Assembly (NCBI RefSeq): GCF_904849725.1
Contig: NC_058519.1
Coordinates: forward strand, 578,268,676 to 578,332,675
Origin: Hordeum vulgare subsp. vulgare
Lineage: Eukaryota; Streptophyta; Magnoliopsida; Poales; Poaceae
DNA: 64,000 nucleotides
Direction: 5' to 3'
The notes under the pieces were generated by a model, which had not been told where the DNA came from, did no database searches, and was given only the letters and a program-made list of their open reading frames with translations. The position numbers were made by a program, and so were the translations under genes. Below, piece by piece: positions 11,702-23,530 of this stretch (position 1 is the stretch's first letter; every line of letters starts with the position of its first letter).

Positions 11702-13086
11702 TGAAAGTGCGTTATATCGACTAGAGGGGGGTGAATAGGATATTTTTAGAATTTCATCACTGAGGAAATTCCTCACTGATGACTAACTTACAGCGGAAAC
11801 AGTAAAGGATCAGGAGTGCAAAGTTTCACAACAGTAGTTTTTCAGAATGAAGAATATGAAAACAGTTTGCACAGTATGCAGGAACGCAGAAAACAGATGA
11901 GGATTAGCTTGCGTGAAGAATTTGGGGTTGAGGAATTTTAGAGAAAGTCTTCAGCAAATTCTTTAAACAGTGACGGTGAAAATCATCAACACACAATCTG
12001 AGGAATATAAAGAGTTGAGGAAATAGAACCCGTTTCACAGTGAAGACAGTGGTTGATGACCCAGTTCCAACTGCTGTGACAGTTGTACATCTGGTTTGGA
12101 GCGGCTTGGTATTGAAACCAAAGGACACACAGTACCTACCGTATTCTCCTTGGGCTAAGAACACACAGTCCTCGCCCAACACTCGTGGTAAGTCTTCAGG
12201 GCAGACTTCCAAACCCTCACAAACTTGGTCACATGGCGATCCACAATTGACTGCTGGATTGCTCTAGACCATGATGCCTAACCGTCTGGAGGATGCACAG
12301 TCCTCAAAGGTAAAAGGCTTCAGTCCCACACAGGAACAACTTCTTCAGTGATGCTCAATCACTTGGTTTCGGTTTGTGGTTTGGTGTTTGGGGTATTTCC
12401 TCACTCATGAATTACTCTCGAAGACTCTGAGGAATTTGGGTTGCTCTTATGACAAGTGTCAGTTTCTAACGGAGCAGCCAACCAGCTAATGGTTGTGGGG
12501 AGCGGCTATTTATAGCCTGGGAGCATCCCGACATGATTTGACATTAATGCCCTTAAATAATATGACCATTGGTGTGGATAAGACCAATGATGTGGCGTGG
12601 CTATCGATATCGGTCGGGACCCTCAACTGTGAGAGTCCTCATGTCTCTCATATTCCTCACTTGAGGCTTTTGGTCGGATTAGGCTTGGGTTGAGCATCAT
12701 GAGGAAATTCATTCCAATGTGTTATCTTGACCCCCTTTAACAGTACGGTGTTCCTATTACTCATGTGTGAAGAAAATAAAACAGAAAGGATAAATCTTCA
12801 TGCTTCAAAGTCTTTAGATGGATTTTCTTCAGGACACACCGAATTCCTCAATTTCAATATCTTCATGAGGAATATCAATTTCATCGCAAATTCTTCGTGA
12901 TTCAATTCTTTAGCTTCAGACCAATTTCTTCAACCGAAGATATACATTTTAGGGGTCGATATTCATCGAATATTTCAATCTCCTCAGCGACTTATAGATC
13001 CTGTGTACACTCAAGAACACATTAGATACTTAACCTATAAGTCTTCAAACCACCAAAATCACTAAGGGGCACTAGATGCACTTACA
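11702..13086 (-). repeat. 5' LTR of the Sirevirus-like element
   Basis: A 1,385-bp LTR bounded by TG/CA on the minus strand (TGTAAGTGCATC at 13086, ending CACTTTCA at 11702). It is followed by the primer site, and its outer end is repeated at 1-52. It should carry the promoter and polyadenylation signals of the element. Confidence 0.88.
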
Positions 13087-13876
13087 ACTATGTTCTGAGA
13101 TTGATGTTGCTACTACTTTGCCATGCTTAATGCTTGTCACTAGGGCCCGAGTGCCATGATTTCAGATCTGAACCTATTATGTTGTCGCCAATATATGTGT
13201 GTTTTGGATCCTATCTTGCAAGTTGTAGTCACCTACTATGTGTTATGACCCGGCAACCCCGGAGTGACAATAGCTGGAACCACTCCCGAAGATGACCATA
13301 GTATGAGGAGTTCATGTATTCACCAAGTGTTAATGCGTTGGTCAGGTTCTTTATTAAAAGGAGAACCTTAATATCCCGTAGTTTCCATTAGGACCCTGCT
13401 GCCACGGGAGGGATGGACAATAGATGTCATGCAAGTTCTTTTCCCTAAGCATGTATGACTACATACGGAATACACGCCTACATTACATTGACGAACTGGA
13501 GCTAGTTACATATCTCTCCGTGTTATAACTGTTGCATGATGAATATCATCCGGCATAATCATCCATCACCGATCCAATGCCTACGAGTCTTTTCCTACTG
13601 GTCCTTGCTACGTTACTTTGTTGTTGATGTTGTTACTCTGTTGCTACTCATGTTACTCTGCTGCTACTGGTTACTGTTGCTACTGCTGCTATCACCCTAC
13701 TTTGCTACTGATACTTTGCTGCAGATACTAAATCCTTCAGGTGTGGTTGAATTGACAACTCAACTGCTAATACTTGAGAATATTCTTTGGCTTCCCCTTG
13801 AGTCGAATCAATAAATTTGGGTTGAATACTCTACCCTCGAAAACTGTTGCGATCCCCTATACTTGTGGGTTATCAC
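13087..13876 (+). repeat. 3' part of a plus-strand gypsy LTR (Sabrina-like), cut by the Sirevirus
   Basis: The block ends GATCCCCTATACTTGTGGG followed by TTATCA at 13876, a typical 3' terminus of Triticeae Athila-lineage LTRs. Its left side is cut at the Sirevirus insertion at 13086/13087. No primer site follows, so this is a solo LTR or the end of a complete element. CGTAT at 13877 may be its right target duplication, which would place it inside the minus-strand LTR that starts there. Confidence 0.65.
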
Positions 13877-14106
13877 GTATCTTCTGTTCCGGTAAAAATC
13901 TTTTCGGAAGTTTTATTCCGTTTGCACTCCGTTTAAAATCCTCCTCTGAAAAGGGTCAAAAACACGGAAAAAACAAGAACTGGCACTTGGCACTGAGTTA
14001 ATAAGTTAGTCCCAAAAAAGATATAAAAGGCATACAAAACATCCAAAGTTTGACAATATAATAGCATGAAACCATCAAAAATTATAGATACGTTGGAGAC
14101 GTATCA
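13877..14106 (-). repeat. Truncated 3' LTR of the minus-strand gypsy element
   Basis: About 230 bp match 20924-21153 closely, in the same orientation. Truncation occurs at CGTATC, where the plus-strand LTR remnant abuts. The polypurine tract is beside it on the internal side. Confidence 0.75.
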
Positions 14107-17100
14107 AGCATCCTCAAGCTTAACTCCTGCTCGTCCTCGAGTAGGGAAGTGATAAAGACTGAATTTTTGATGTGGAATGCTACCTAGCATAGTTGTCCTT
14201 TGTAACTTCTTTCAAGTGACATGAATATTCACATCTGTAAGATTCAAAACAATAGTTTGTTGTTGACATGAAAACAATAATACTTCAAGCAAACTAGCAA
14301 GGTAATCATGAACTTTCGAAATAAAAAGGCCAAAGAAAGTTATCCCTACAAAATCATATAGTCTGGCTATGCTCCATCATCCCCATACAACTAATTTAAA
14401 TCATGCTCAACCCCGGTATTGGCCAAGTAATTGTTTTCGCACTCTTACTTCCTCAAACCTTTTTCAACTATCATGCAATACATGAGCGTGAGCCATGGAT
14501 ATAGCACTATAGGTGGAATAGAGCGTGGTGGTGGTTGTGAGACGAAAAGGAGGAGATGGTCACATTGACTCGGCGTATCAAAGGTTTATGGAAATGCCCA
14601 TTAATAGATATCAATGTGAATGAGTAGGGATTGCCATACAAAGGATGCACGAGAGCTATAAGTATGTGAAAGTTCAAAAGGAGAACTAGTGGGTGTGCAT
14701 CCAACTTGCTTGCTCACGAAGACCTAGGGCAATTTGAGGAAGCCCATCATTGGAATATGCAAGCCAAGTTATATAATAAAGATTCCCACTAGTATATGGT
14801 GGTGATAATGCAAGAGCTCTCAATCATGAAGAACATGGTGCTATTATGAAGCACAAGTGTGGAAAAAGATAATAGCATTGTCCCTTCTCTCTTTTTCTCT
14901 CTCTTTTTCTCTCTCTTTTTTTTCTTTGGGATCTTTGGCCTCTTTTTTTATTTCCTCACATGGGACAATGATCTAATAATGATGATCATCACACTTTTAT
15001 TTACTCACAGCTCAAAGCTTAGAATGATGATGACTCTATAGGAAATGCCTCCGGCAGTGTACCGGGATGTGCAACGATCTAGCTTGGTGTATGACGTTGA
15101 AACATCTCGCTAGCTATCTTGCGATCATGCAATGGCAACATGAGAGTGACGGCACAAGTCATGAGACGGAATGGTGGGATTTGCATGGAAATATATCTTG
15201 GAATGGCTAATGAAGATGCCATAGTAGGTAGGTATGGTGGCTGTTTTGAGGAAGGCATATAGTGGGTTTGTGCACCGGCGAAAATTGCGCGGCACTAGAG
15301 AGGCTAGCAATGGTGGAAGGTGAAAGTGCATCTATACCATGGACTCACATTAGTCATGAAGAACTCACACACTTATTGCGAAAGTTTTTATTAGTAATCG
15401 AAACAAAGTGCTAAACGCATACTCCTAGGGGAAGGGTTGGTATGTGTTAACCATCGCGCGATCCCGACCGCAACACAAAGGATGACAATCAATAGATCAA
15501 TTATGCTCCGACTTCCTAACATAGCGGTTCACCATACGTGCATGTTACGGTAATCACTAACTTCAACACAAGTATTTCTAGATTCACAACACCCTACTAA
15601 CATAACTCTTAATATTACCAAATCCACGTCTCAAAACTAATTGAGAGGAATCAAACTTTTCTTTCTACTCAATGCACATGAAAATGAAAGTTTTTGTATC
15701 CTCTTTGGGTACCTATCATTTTTGGGACTACTTTCATAGCACAAACCAACTACCAAGTTACGCACCGCCGTTCTCTAAAAGATCTAAGTGAAGCACATAG
15801 AGCAAAAATTATCTAGCTCAAAAGATATAAGTGAAGCACAATGAGCATTCTAGCAAAATCACGATGAGTGCATGTCTCTCTCGAAAAGGTGTGCAGCAAG
15901 GATGATTGTGACACAACAAAAAGAAAATACTCCTACGATACAAGACGCTCCAAGCAAAACACATATCATGTGGAGAATAAAAATATAGCTCCAAGTAATG
16001 TTACCGATGGATTGAAGACGAAAGAGGGGATGCCTTTCCGGGACATCCCCAAGCTTTGGCTTTTTGGTGTCCTTGAATTTGGCTTGGGATGCCTTGGGTA
16101 TCCCCAAGCTTGAGATCTTTCCACTCTTTATCCCTTTGTCCATGAGAGCATCACCCAAAACTTGAAAACTTCACAACACAAAACTTAAACAGAAACTCGT
16201 GATATCATTAGCACAAGAAAACAAACTACCACCTCTTTAGGTACTGTAGCAAACTTGATTTCCATTCATATTGGTGTTAGATTACTGTATTCTCACTTTT
16301 CCATGGCTAGTACCCCCCGATACTATCCATAGTTTCATAAAAACAAGCAACCAACTCAACAAAAACAGAATCTGTCAAAAACAGACCAGTCTGTAGCAAT
16401 CTGTATACTTCGTATACTTCTGGTACCTCAAATATTCTGAACAATTACGAATGCCTGGGAAAAAGGCATATTAACCAGCAGCAAAAAGAATCAACTCAAA
16501 AGCTCTTTCTGAATAAAAATGAAAAATATTATTGTGAGAGAAAAGTTTCTGTCTTTTTTCCAGTAGGATCAAACAACCATCACCAAGACTAGTCATAAAG
16601 GTTTTGCTAGGCTCAAACACAAAAAGAAACACAAAAGACACTATCATAACAGAATTATGATGGCGTGGACACAACAAAATAGAAAGAAAAAGATAAATTC
16701 ATTGGGTTGCCTCCCAACAAGCGCTATTGTTTAACGCCCTTAGCTAGGCATTGATAATTCAATGATGCTCACACAAAAGACAAGAGTTGAAGCACAACGA
16801 GAGCATCATAAAGCATGTGAAAATCACATCTAAGTCTAACATACTTCCTATGCATAGGCATTTTATAGGAAAACAGATTGTCAAGACAACCAATAGTTAC
16901 CATATGCAAGGAAGAAGAAAGAGACAATAGCAATCTCAACATAACGAGAGGTGATTTAGTGATATGAAAGTTCCTACCACAATATTTTCCTCTCTCATAA
17001 CAATTACATGTGGGATCATATTCAAATTCAACAATATAGCTATCACATAGGATATTCTTTTCATGATCTACATGCATGCAAAGTTAACGCTCTTCAAAAA

Positions 17101-17110
17101 TAGTGGGACT
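14107..17110 (-). other. Noncoding internal region of the minus-strand gypsy element
   Basis: About 3 kb of AT-rich DNA with only short chance frames. CCCCAAGCTT-type tracts (16101-16112 and 17264-17275; polypurine on the minus strand) echo the terminal tract at 14107-14125. A pyrimidine-rich CTCTTTTT run lies at 14885-14935. No protein similarity was recognised. Confidence 0.55.
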
Positions 17111-17124
17111 ATCATCAACTAAAG

Positions 17125-17514
17125 TCATGACTTCTCCAAACCCACTTTCAATATTATTGCAAATATCAAATTCATCATGAGGCATAAACAAGTTTTCAAG
17201 ATCATAAGAAAAATCATTACCCCAATCATGTTGCAACAAGTAGTTGACATAGCAAAACTAGCATCCCCAAGCTTAGGGTTTTGCACATTTTTAGCATGAT
17301 TGACACTAATAGGATTTATAGTGAAACCATTGCAATCATGCTTTTCATTCAAGGAGCCCTCGTGAATCACTTCGTAAATTTCTTCATCACGATTTTCCAA
17401 TTCACGCAGCTCAAGCAAAACTCCATAAAGATAGTCAAGTGCACTCAAGTCACTAGCAATTGGATCAACATAATTGGATCTCTTAAAGAGATTAGCAAGT
17501 GGATGAGGATCCAT
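17125..17514 (-). pseudogene. Short gag-leader-like ORF of the minus-strand gypsy element
   Basis: A 129-codon frame starts MDPHPLANLFKRSNYVDPIA about 240 bases downstream of the primer site, where gag should begin. It has an acidic middle (LRELENRDEEIYEVIHE) and a hydrophobic tail. No zinc knuckle or gag capsid motif is visible. It is probably a decayed gag start or the leader ORF of a non-autonomous derivative; coding function is doubtful. Confidence 0.4.
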
Positions 17515-17750
17515 ATCAATAGACTTTCAGCAAGCGAAGATGCAAGCATATAGGAGGCACATGGCAACACACGCAAACAGAAAGCAAGCGAGAGAAAAGG
17601 GCGAACGAAAAAGGCAAACGGAAAAAAGGCAAAAAAAAAATTGTAAATTTTTGTTTTTCAGAAATGGGGGAGAGGAAAACGAAAGCCAAAAAAGTAAATG
17701 CAAGAGATGAGTTTGTGACACTTACTTGGATGAGTTCTTGACTTGATCCT

Positions 17751-17769
17751 CCCCGGCAACGGCGCCAGA
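17751..17769 (-). other. Primer binding site (tRNA-Asp type) with a nearby partial duplicate
   Basis: The minus strand reads TCTGGCGCCGTTGCCGGGG, the site used by Athila-type gypsy elements. A second, partial copy (TTTCTGGCGCTGTTG) lies at 17793-17807, closer to the LTR end at about 17816. The primer site is therefore offset by an inserted or duplicated segment of about 37 bases. Confidence 0.7.
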
Positions 17770-17980
17770 AATCCTTCTGCTACTTCGCAAACAACAGCGC
17801 CAGAAATTAGCACATTGATGGAGACTTGGCTTGCGTTGGTTTTTCCCTTGAAGAGGAAAGGGTGATGCAGCACAGGAGTAGTAAGTATTTCCCTCAGTTT
17901 GAGAACCAAGGTATCAATCCAGTAGGAGAATCTCGTCAAGTCCAGAGTACCTGCGCAAACACAAAAGAGCTTGCACCCAG

Positions 17981-19806
17981 TGTTGGGGAACGTCGCATGG
18001 GAAACAAAAAATTTCCTACGCGCACGAAGACCTATCATGGTGATATCCATCTACGAGAGGGGATTTCCGATCTACGTACCCTTGTAGATCGCACAGCAGA
18101 AGCGCTAAAAAATGCGGTTGATGTAGTGGAACATCCTCACGTCCCTCGATCCGCCCTGCGAACCGTCCCACGAACCGTCCCGCGATCCGTCCCACGATTC
18201 GCTCCGATCTAGTGCCGAACGGACGGCACCTCCGCATTCAGCACACGTACAGCTCGACGATGATCTCGGCCTTCTTGATCCAGCAAGAGAGACGGAGAGG
18301 TAGATGAGTTCTCTGGCAGCATGACGGCGCTCCGGAGGTTGGTGGTGATCTAATCTCAGCAGGTCTCCGCCCGAGCTCCGCAGAAACGCGATCTAGAGGT
18401 AAAACCGTGGAGGTATGTGGTCGGGCTGTCGTGGCAAAAGTTGTCCCAAATCAGCCCTAATAGCTCCATATATATAGGAGGAGGGGAGGGGAGGCTTGCC
18501 TTGAGGCTCAAGGAGCCCCAAGGGCTGCGCCACCAAGGGAGGAGGAGTCCTCCTCCAATCATAGTCCAACTAGGATTGGAAGGTGGAGTCCTTCTCTCCT
18601 TTCCCACCTCCTTTTTTTCTTTTCTCTTTGATTTTCTATCTATGGAGCATAGGGCCTTCTTGGGCTGTCCCGCCAGCCCACCAAGGGCTGGTGCACCACC
18701 CCCAAGGCCTATGGGCTTCCCCGGGGTGGGCTGCCCCCCCCCCCCCGGTGAACACCCGGAACCCATTCGTCATTCCCGGTAACACCGAAAACCTTCCGGT
18801 AATCAAATGAGGTCATCCTATATATCAATCTTCGTTTCCAGACCATTCCGGAAACCCTCGTGACGTCCGTGATCTCATCCGGGACTCCGAACAACATTCG
18901 GTAACCAACCATATAACTCAAATACGCATAAAACAACGTCGAACCTTAAGTGTGCATACCCTGCGGGTTCGAGAACTATGTAGACATGACCCGAGTGACT
19001 CCTCGGTCAATATCCAATAGCGGGACCTGGATGCCCATATTGGATCCTACATATTCTACGAAGATCTTATCGTTTGAACCTCAGTGCCAAGGATTCATAT
19101 AATCTCGTATGTCATTCCCTTTGTCCTTCGGTATGTTACTTGCCCAATATTCGATCTTTAGTATCCGCATACCTATTTCAATCTCGTTTACCGGCAAGTC
19201 TCTTTACTCGTTCCGTAATACAAGATCCCGCAACTTACACTAAGTTACATTGCTTGCAAGGCTTGTGTGTGATGTTGTATTACCAAGTGGGCCCCAAGAT
19301 ACCTCTCCGTCATACGGAGTGACAAATCCTAGTATCGATCCATACTAACTCAACGAACAACTTCGAAGATACCTGTAGAGCATCTTTATAGTCACCGAGT
19401 TACGTTGCGACGTTTGATACACACAAAGCATTCCTCCGGTGTCAGTGAGTTATATGATCTCATGGTCATAGGAACAAATACTTGACACGCAGAAAACAGT
19501 AGCAACAAAATGACACAATCAACATGCTACGTCTATTAGTTTGGGTCTAGTCCATCACATGATTCTCCTAATGATGTGATCCCGTTATCAAGTAACAACA
19601 CTTGCCTATGGCCAGGAAACCTTGACCATCTTTGATCAACGACCTAGTCAACTAGAGGCTTACTACGGATAGTGTTTTGTCTATGTATCCACACAAGTAT
19701 TGTGTTTCCAATCAATACAATTATAGCATGGATAATAAGCGATTAGCATGAACAAAGAAATATAATAATAACTAATTATTATGGCCTCTAGGGCATATTC
19801 CCAACA
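17981..19806 (-). mobile_element. BARE1/WIS/Angela-type copia solo LTR
   Basis: A single 1,826-bp LTR runs from TGTTGGGAATATGCCCTAGA (minus strand, 19806) to CGACGTTCCCCAACA (17981). It is flanked by a perfect 5-bp target duplication CCCAG (17976-17980 and 19807-19811). There is no internal region, so it arose by LTR-LTR recombination. The sequence is highly typical of the most abundant Triticeae copia family. It is inserted in the gypsy 5' LTR. Confidence 0.92.
18469..18478 (-). promoter_or_regulatory. TATA box of the BARE-type solo LTR
   Basis: The minus strand reads CCTATATATA within the LTR, in the position of the BARE1-type LTR promoter. Any transcript would run leftward into the gypsy LTR and its internal region. 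Confidence 0.6.
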
Positions 19807-21153
19807 CCCAGCGCTATAAAGGGGTTGTAAATCCCTTCAAGATTGATTGCAAAGTGAGATCTGAAAGCGGAAAGTGCAACGAAGTAAAAGAGTAAGGCTG
19901 AAAATATGCTGTGAAGTAGACCCGGGGGCCATAGTGTTCAATAGAGGCTTCTCTCAAAATAGCAAATATTATGGTGGGTGAACAAATTACTATCGAGCAA
20001 TTGATAGAACCGCGCAAAGTCATGACGATATCTAAGGCAATGATCATACATATAGGCATCACGTGCGAGACAAGTAGACCGATACTTTCTGCATCTACTA
20101 CTATTACTCCACACATCGACCGCTATCCAGCATGCATCTAGTGTATTGAGTTCATGACGAACAGAGAAACGCCTTAAGCAAGATGACATGATGTAGAGGG
20201 ATAAACTCAAACCAATGATGAAAACCCCATCTTTTTACCCTTGATGGCAACAACACGATGCGTGCCTCGCTACCCCTTATGTCACTGGGTGAGGTCACCG
20301 CACGGTATGAACCCAAAACCAAGCACTTCTCCCATTGCAAGAATCATAGATCAAGTTGGCCAAACAAAACCCACAACTCGAAGAGAATTACAAGGATATG
20401 AAATCATGCATAAGAGAGATCAGAAGAAACTCAAATAAGATTCATAGATAATCTGATCATAAATCCACAATTCATCGGATCTCGACAAACACACCGCAAA
20501 AGAAGATTATATCGGATAGATCTCCATGAAGATCATGGAGAACTTTGTATTGAAGATCCAAGAGAGAGAAGAAGTCATCTAGCTACTAGCTATGGACCCG
20601 TAGGTCTATGGTGAACTACTCACGCATCATCGGAGAGGTCATGGTGTTGATGAAGAAGCCCTCCGTATCCGAATCTCCCCTCCGGCAGGGCACCAGAACG
20701 TGCCCAAGATGGGATCTTGCGGAGACAGAAGCTTGCGGCGGCGGAAAAGTATTTTCGTGGATCTCCTGATTTTTTAGGGATTTTAGGGAATTTATAGGCG
20801 AAGGAGCTAGGGTAGGGGAGGCCCAGGGAGCCCACAAGCCTGGGAGGCACGGCCCCCCTGGCGGCGCCATGGGGGCTTGTGGCCTCCCCCGGGACTCCCT
20901 GCCTTGGTTCCCAAGCTTTCTGCGTATCTTCTGTTCCGGAAAAAATCTTTTCGGAAGTTTTACTCCGTTTGGACTCCGTTTAAAATCCTCCTCTGAAAAG
21001 GGTGAAAAACACGGAAAAAACAGAAACTGACACTTGGCACTGAGTTAATAAGTTAGTCCCAAAAAAGATATAAAAGGCATACAAAACATCCAAAGTTTGA
21101 CAAGATAATAACATGAAACCATCAAAAATTATAGAGACGTTGGAGACGTATCA

Positions 21154-22089
21154 TTTACCCAAGCATAGTTGTTTATCGTCTTTTGGGAGAGAGACATCAC
21201 TAGTGAAAATCATGTGACTCCGGTCCATATCACCATCATTGTTTACACCTCCGTCATTTACCACTTTCATTTACTTGTCGGTTGCAATCACTATTACCTT
21301 CCCGCTTGTGTTTTGATCCTTTGCAAACTACAAGGCTGGAGAGATGGACAACCTCTCTGTACTCGTTGGGAGCAAAGTTATTTGTTGTGTGTGCAGGTCC
21401 ACGTCTTCTGCTAGCGCCAGGGTGGAAGACACCTGCTTGTTGATCCTAGGAGTCCTCCTGGTTTGATAAACCTCACAGTCTCCGTGTGGGGGAAAACTTC
21501 CTGTTGACTACATCTCAACCTTCCACTTGGGGTAACCAACGAGGTGCGAGAAGTATATACATCATCTCGTCATCAAAGGGCCAGCGGCGTGAGGAGGGGC
21601 ACGAGATCCACGGCACGAGGAGGTCGGAGGGCAACGGACGGCGGTTCGAGGAAGGCCGACGGCGCGAGGATGGGGATCACGACAGCGGATGGGGGTAGGG
21701 GCGGAGGCACCAGCGGCGCACCGACCCGGACGACGAGCCACGCCGGTGGTGAGCACCTGGCAGCGGCGTGGGGAACCCTAATCGTGAGATAAAAGGTGAT
21801 GAGGGTGAGTTCGGTCGAGCAGGGTGAATCAGGTCGGGTCGTGTGGATCGATTGGATGGCAAAGGTTGGTAATTTTAGTCGACCTTCACGGGTATATTAG
21901 AAGAGCCACACAGCGGAAGCCAGGAAAGCACATCCGCGGCCGATTTCTCTCGTACGCGTATTTTCGGCTGCGCTGCGATGGAATCGAGCCGGTAGTTTTG
22001 CCCTTTGGTTACGATTCAGCTTTCCTGCAGCGGAATCCAATTAGAAAAGTTAAACCAAACGGGGCCTTTGGATAGCCATTCCCAGTTTT
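21154..22089. other. Unassigned repeat-like DNA
   Basis: 21154-21575 resembles the 3' part of a gypsy LTR (a GATAAACCTC...GGGGGAAAACTTCCTG segment), but no partner or boundary was found. 21580-21800 is GC-rich, and on its minus strand reads like a decayed gene leader (GATTAGGGTTCCCC at 21773-21786). 21880-22075 contains AAACCAAACGGGGCC, resembling a MITE terminus. No gene is supported. Confidence 0.35.
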
Positions 22090-22338
22090 GCTTCGCAGCT
22101 CAAGAACACTCACACTGTAATACTGTCCTTTGGTCAGCTGAACATAGATGAGAAAATCTCTTCACATCAACAGAAGTGACACCTTCGCCAATCTTGGGAA
22201 CACGAGTCATGACGACATACTAGAGGTCGTTGCAATGGCTTCGAGATGCATACACATCTTGTTCTTCGAGTATGGGTAATCAATGTCTTCAAAGACAGGA
22301 CACGTAGCGGAAACCTTGATTATCCCTGTAGTCGACAT
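22090..22338 (-). pseudogene. Gag N-terminal fragment of the second Sirevirus-like element
   Basis: The minus-strand ATG at 22338 begins MSTTGIIKVSATCPVFED, clearly homologous to the gag start at 11634 (MSTASMIKVTAACPTFEG). Similarity fades near 22090, where the element is truncated. No zinc knuckle or pol remains. Confidence 0.7.
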
Positions 22339-23175
22339 AGCTAAAACTCCACATGGTTAAACCGAAACACAGAACAAGGGAGTACCTTGCTCTGAAACAA
22401 TTGAAAGTGCTAGTTATCGACTAGAGGGGGGTGAATAGGCGATTTTTATGAAAAGCTCTGAAACAGTAAATGTATTCAAAGTTAAGTGGAAACGATAGTC
22501 GGCCAGGTAGGGATAACTACCAAGGATCTAAGCAAAGCATGCAATATTGCAGAGACATTCAAACATATAAAGCATAGTCATCATATGCACTAAGACATAT
22601 CAGCGATAAACTTAGGTAGTGCGAAGATAAACAACAGTTGGGAAAGTCTCGAGAGTGTCGTCGGGATGAGATGATCTAGCAATGGCTTCACAATACAGTA
22701 AGTAAGAGAGTGAAAGATAAAACCAGTAGCTTGACGAAGACACATGATTTGTTGGACCAGTTCCATTTGCTATGACAATTGTATGTCTCGTTGGGGAGGC
22801 TTAGACCTCGTCTTCACCTTGATCCCCTTGAGCCGAAGTCTCTCAGACCACGCCCAATCACTCAGGTAAGTCTTGAGGGGAGACTTTCGAAACCCGTACA
22901 AACTTGGTCACCCATTAATCCACAATGATTCTTGGATTGATCTAGACCATGGTCACCCGGCAATCCACAACGACTCTTGGATGCACTAGACCACGACGCC
23001 TAACCGTCTGGAACATCACAATCTTCAAGTGTAACAAGTCTTCAATTCTTTCAAAACAGAATGACTTCGGTAATGCTGAAACACTCTGGCTCTAAGTGTT
23101 TGGGTTTATCCTCGCAAGATAGTTCTCTCTCTCAATGTCTTCGAGGAAGGCTGCTCCAAAACGACAATATTCATA

Positions 23176-23486
23176 CTCCCTCCATTTTTATATACAAGAT
23201 CACTATCAAAATTACAATTTGCAAAAATACAAGGCCACTAGCACTAATCGATGCAATATTAATGGTGTTTGCTTCATAATACTCACAAAGGAGGACATAA
23301 ATTATCCCTTGTATGCATGTGGGAGTGAGATCATTAGCTTGATGTGCATGAGAGAGAAAAATACACATTAATTTACATGGCAAACAATGAAAGAAGTTGT
23401 CTTGCAACATTAACTTAGAAGGCAATAACTTTTGCCTTGGCACCTGAAATATGGGTTAGTGGCCTTGTATACAAAAATGGAGGGAG
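23176..23486. mobile_element. Stowaway-like MITE
   Basis: A 311-bp element with terminal inverted repeats CTCCCTCCATTTTTATATAC and GTATACAAAAATGGAGGGAG. It is flanked by TA target duplications (23174-23175 and 23487-23488), as for Tc1/mariner-derived Stowaways. It lies in the second Sirevirus LTR. Confidence 0.85.
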
Positions 23487-23530
23487 TATCTAACTCTGAG
23501 CATCCAACAACTTATGGTGTAGGGGATGGG

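Larger units (their letters stand above)
1..13086 (-). mobile_element. Sirevirus-like Ty1/copia LTR retrotransposon (3' LTR cut by window edge)
   Basis: Reading the minus strand from 13086 down, the order is LTR, initiator-tRNA-Met-type primer site, gag with a zinc knuckle, protease, integrase, reverse transcriptase, RNase H, a long accessory ORF, repeated polypurine tracts, and the first 52 bases of the 3' LTR. Integrase before RT defines Ty1/copia. A long gag, a 3' accessory ORF and multiplied polypurine tracts are Sirevirus traits; Maximus-like Triticeae elements have this plan. All ORFs carry stops or frameshifts, so it is not autonomous. The 52 visible bases of the 3' LTR equal the matching end of the 5' LTR. 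The right flanking target bases would be ACTAT; the left flank is outside the window. Confidence 0.9.
13877..21153 (-). mobile_element. Gypsy element without pol, minus strand, split by a BARE-type solo LTR
   Basis: The same LTR 5' end (TGATACGTCTCCAACG on the minus strand) occurs at 21153 and at 14106. Between them lie a tRNA-Asp-type primer site (17751-17769), a short gag-like leader ORF and about 3 kb of noncoding internal DNA with a polypurine tract at 14107-14125. No protease, RT, RNase H or integrase is present, so it must have moved in trans or lost its pol. LTR start and primer site match Athila-lineage Triticeae families (Sabrina/Derami-like). Confidence 0.7.
17816..21153 (-). repeat. 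5' LTR of the minus-strand gypsy element, split
   Basis: The LTR runs from TGATACGTCT (21153) to CTCCATCA (about 17816) on the minus strand. It is interrupted by the BARE-type solo LTR 17981-19806 and its 5-bp duplication, so the net length is about 1.5 kb. A TATAAA lies at 20791-20796 (minus). About 36 bases upstream is an inverted repeat CCACAAGCC/GGCTTGTGG (20832-20882). This arrangement is shared with the gypsy LTR at 23531. Confidence 0.75.

Noticed and set aside
17125..17514. Host gene on the minus strand
   Set aside because: Its position right after a retrotransposon primer site and the lack of a known domain make it an element leader ORF.
17981..19806. Full-length BARE-type retrotransposon
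   Set aside because: Only one LTR lies between perfect CCCAG duplications and no internal sequence exists, so it is a solo LTR.
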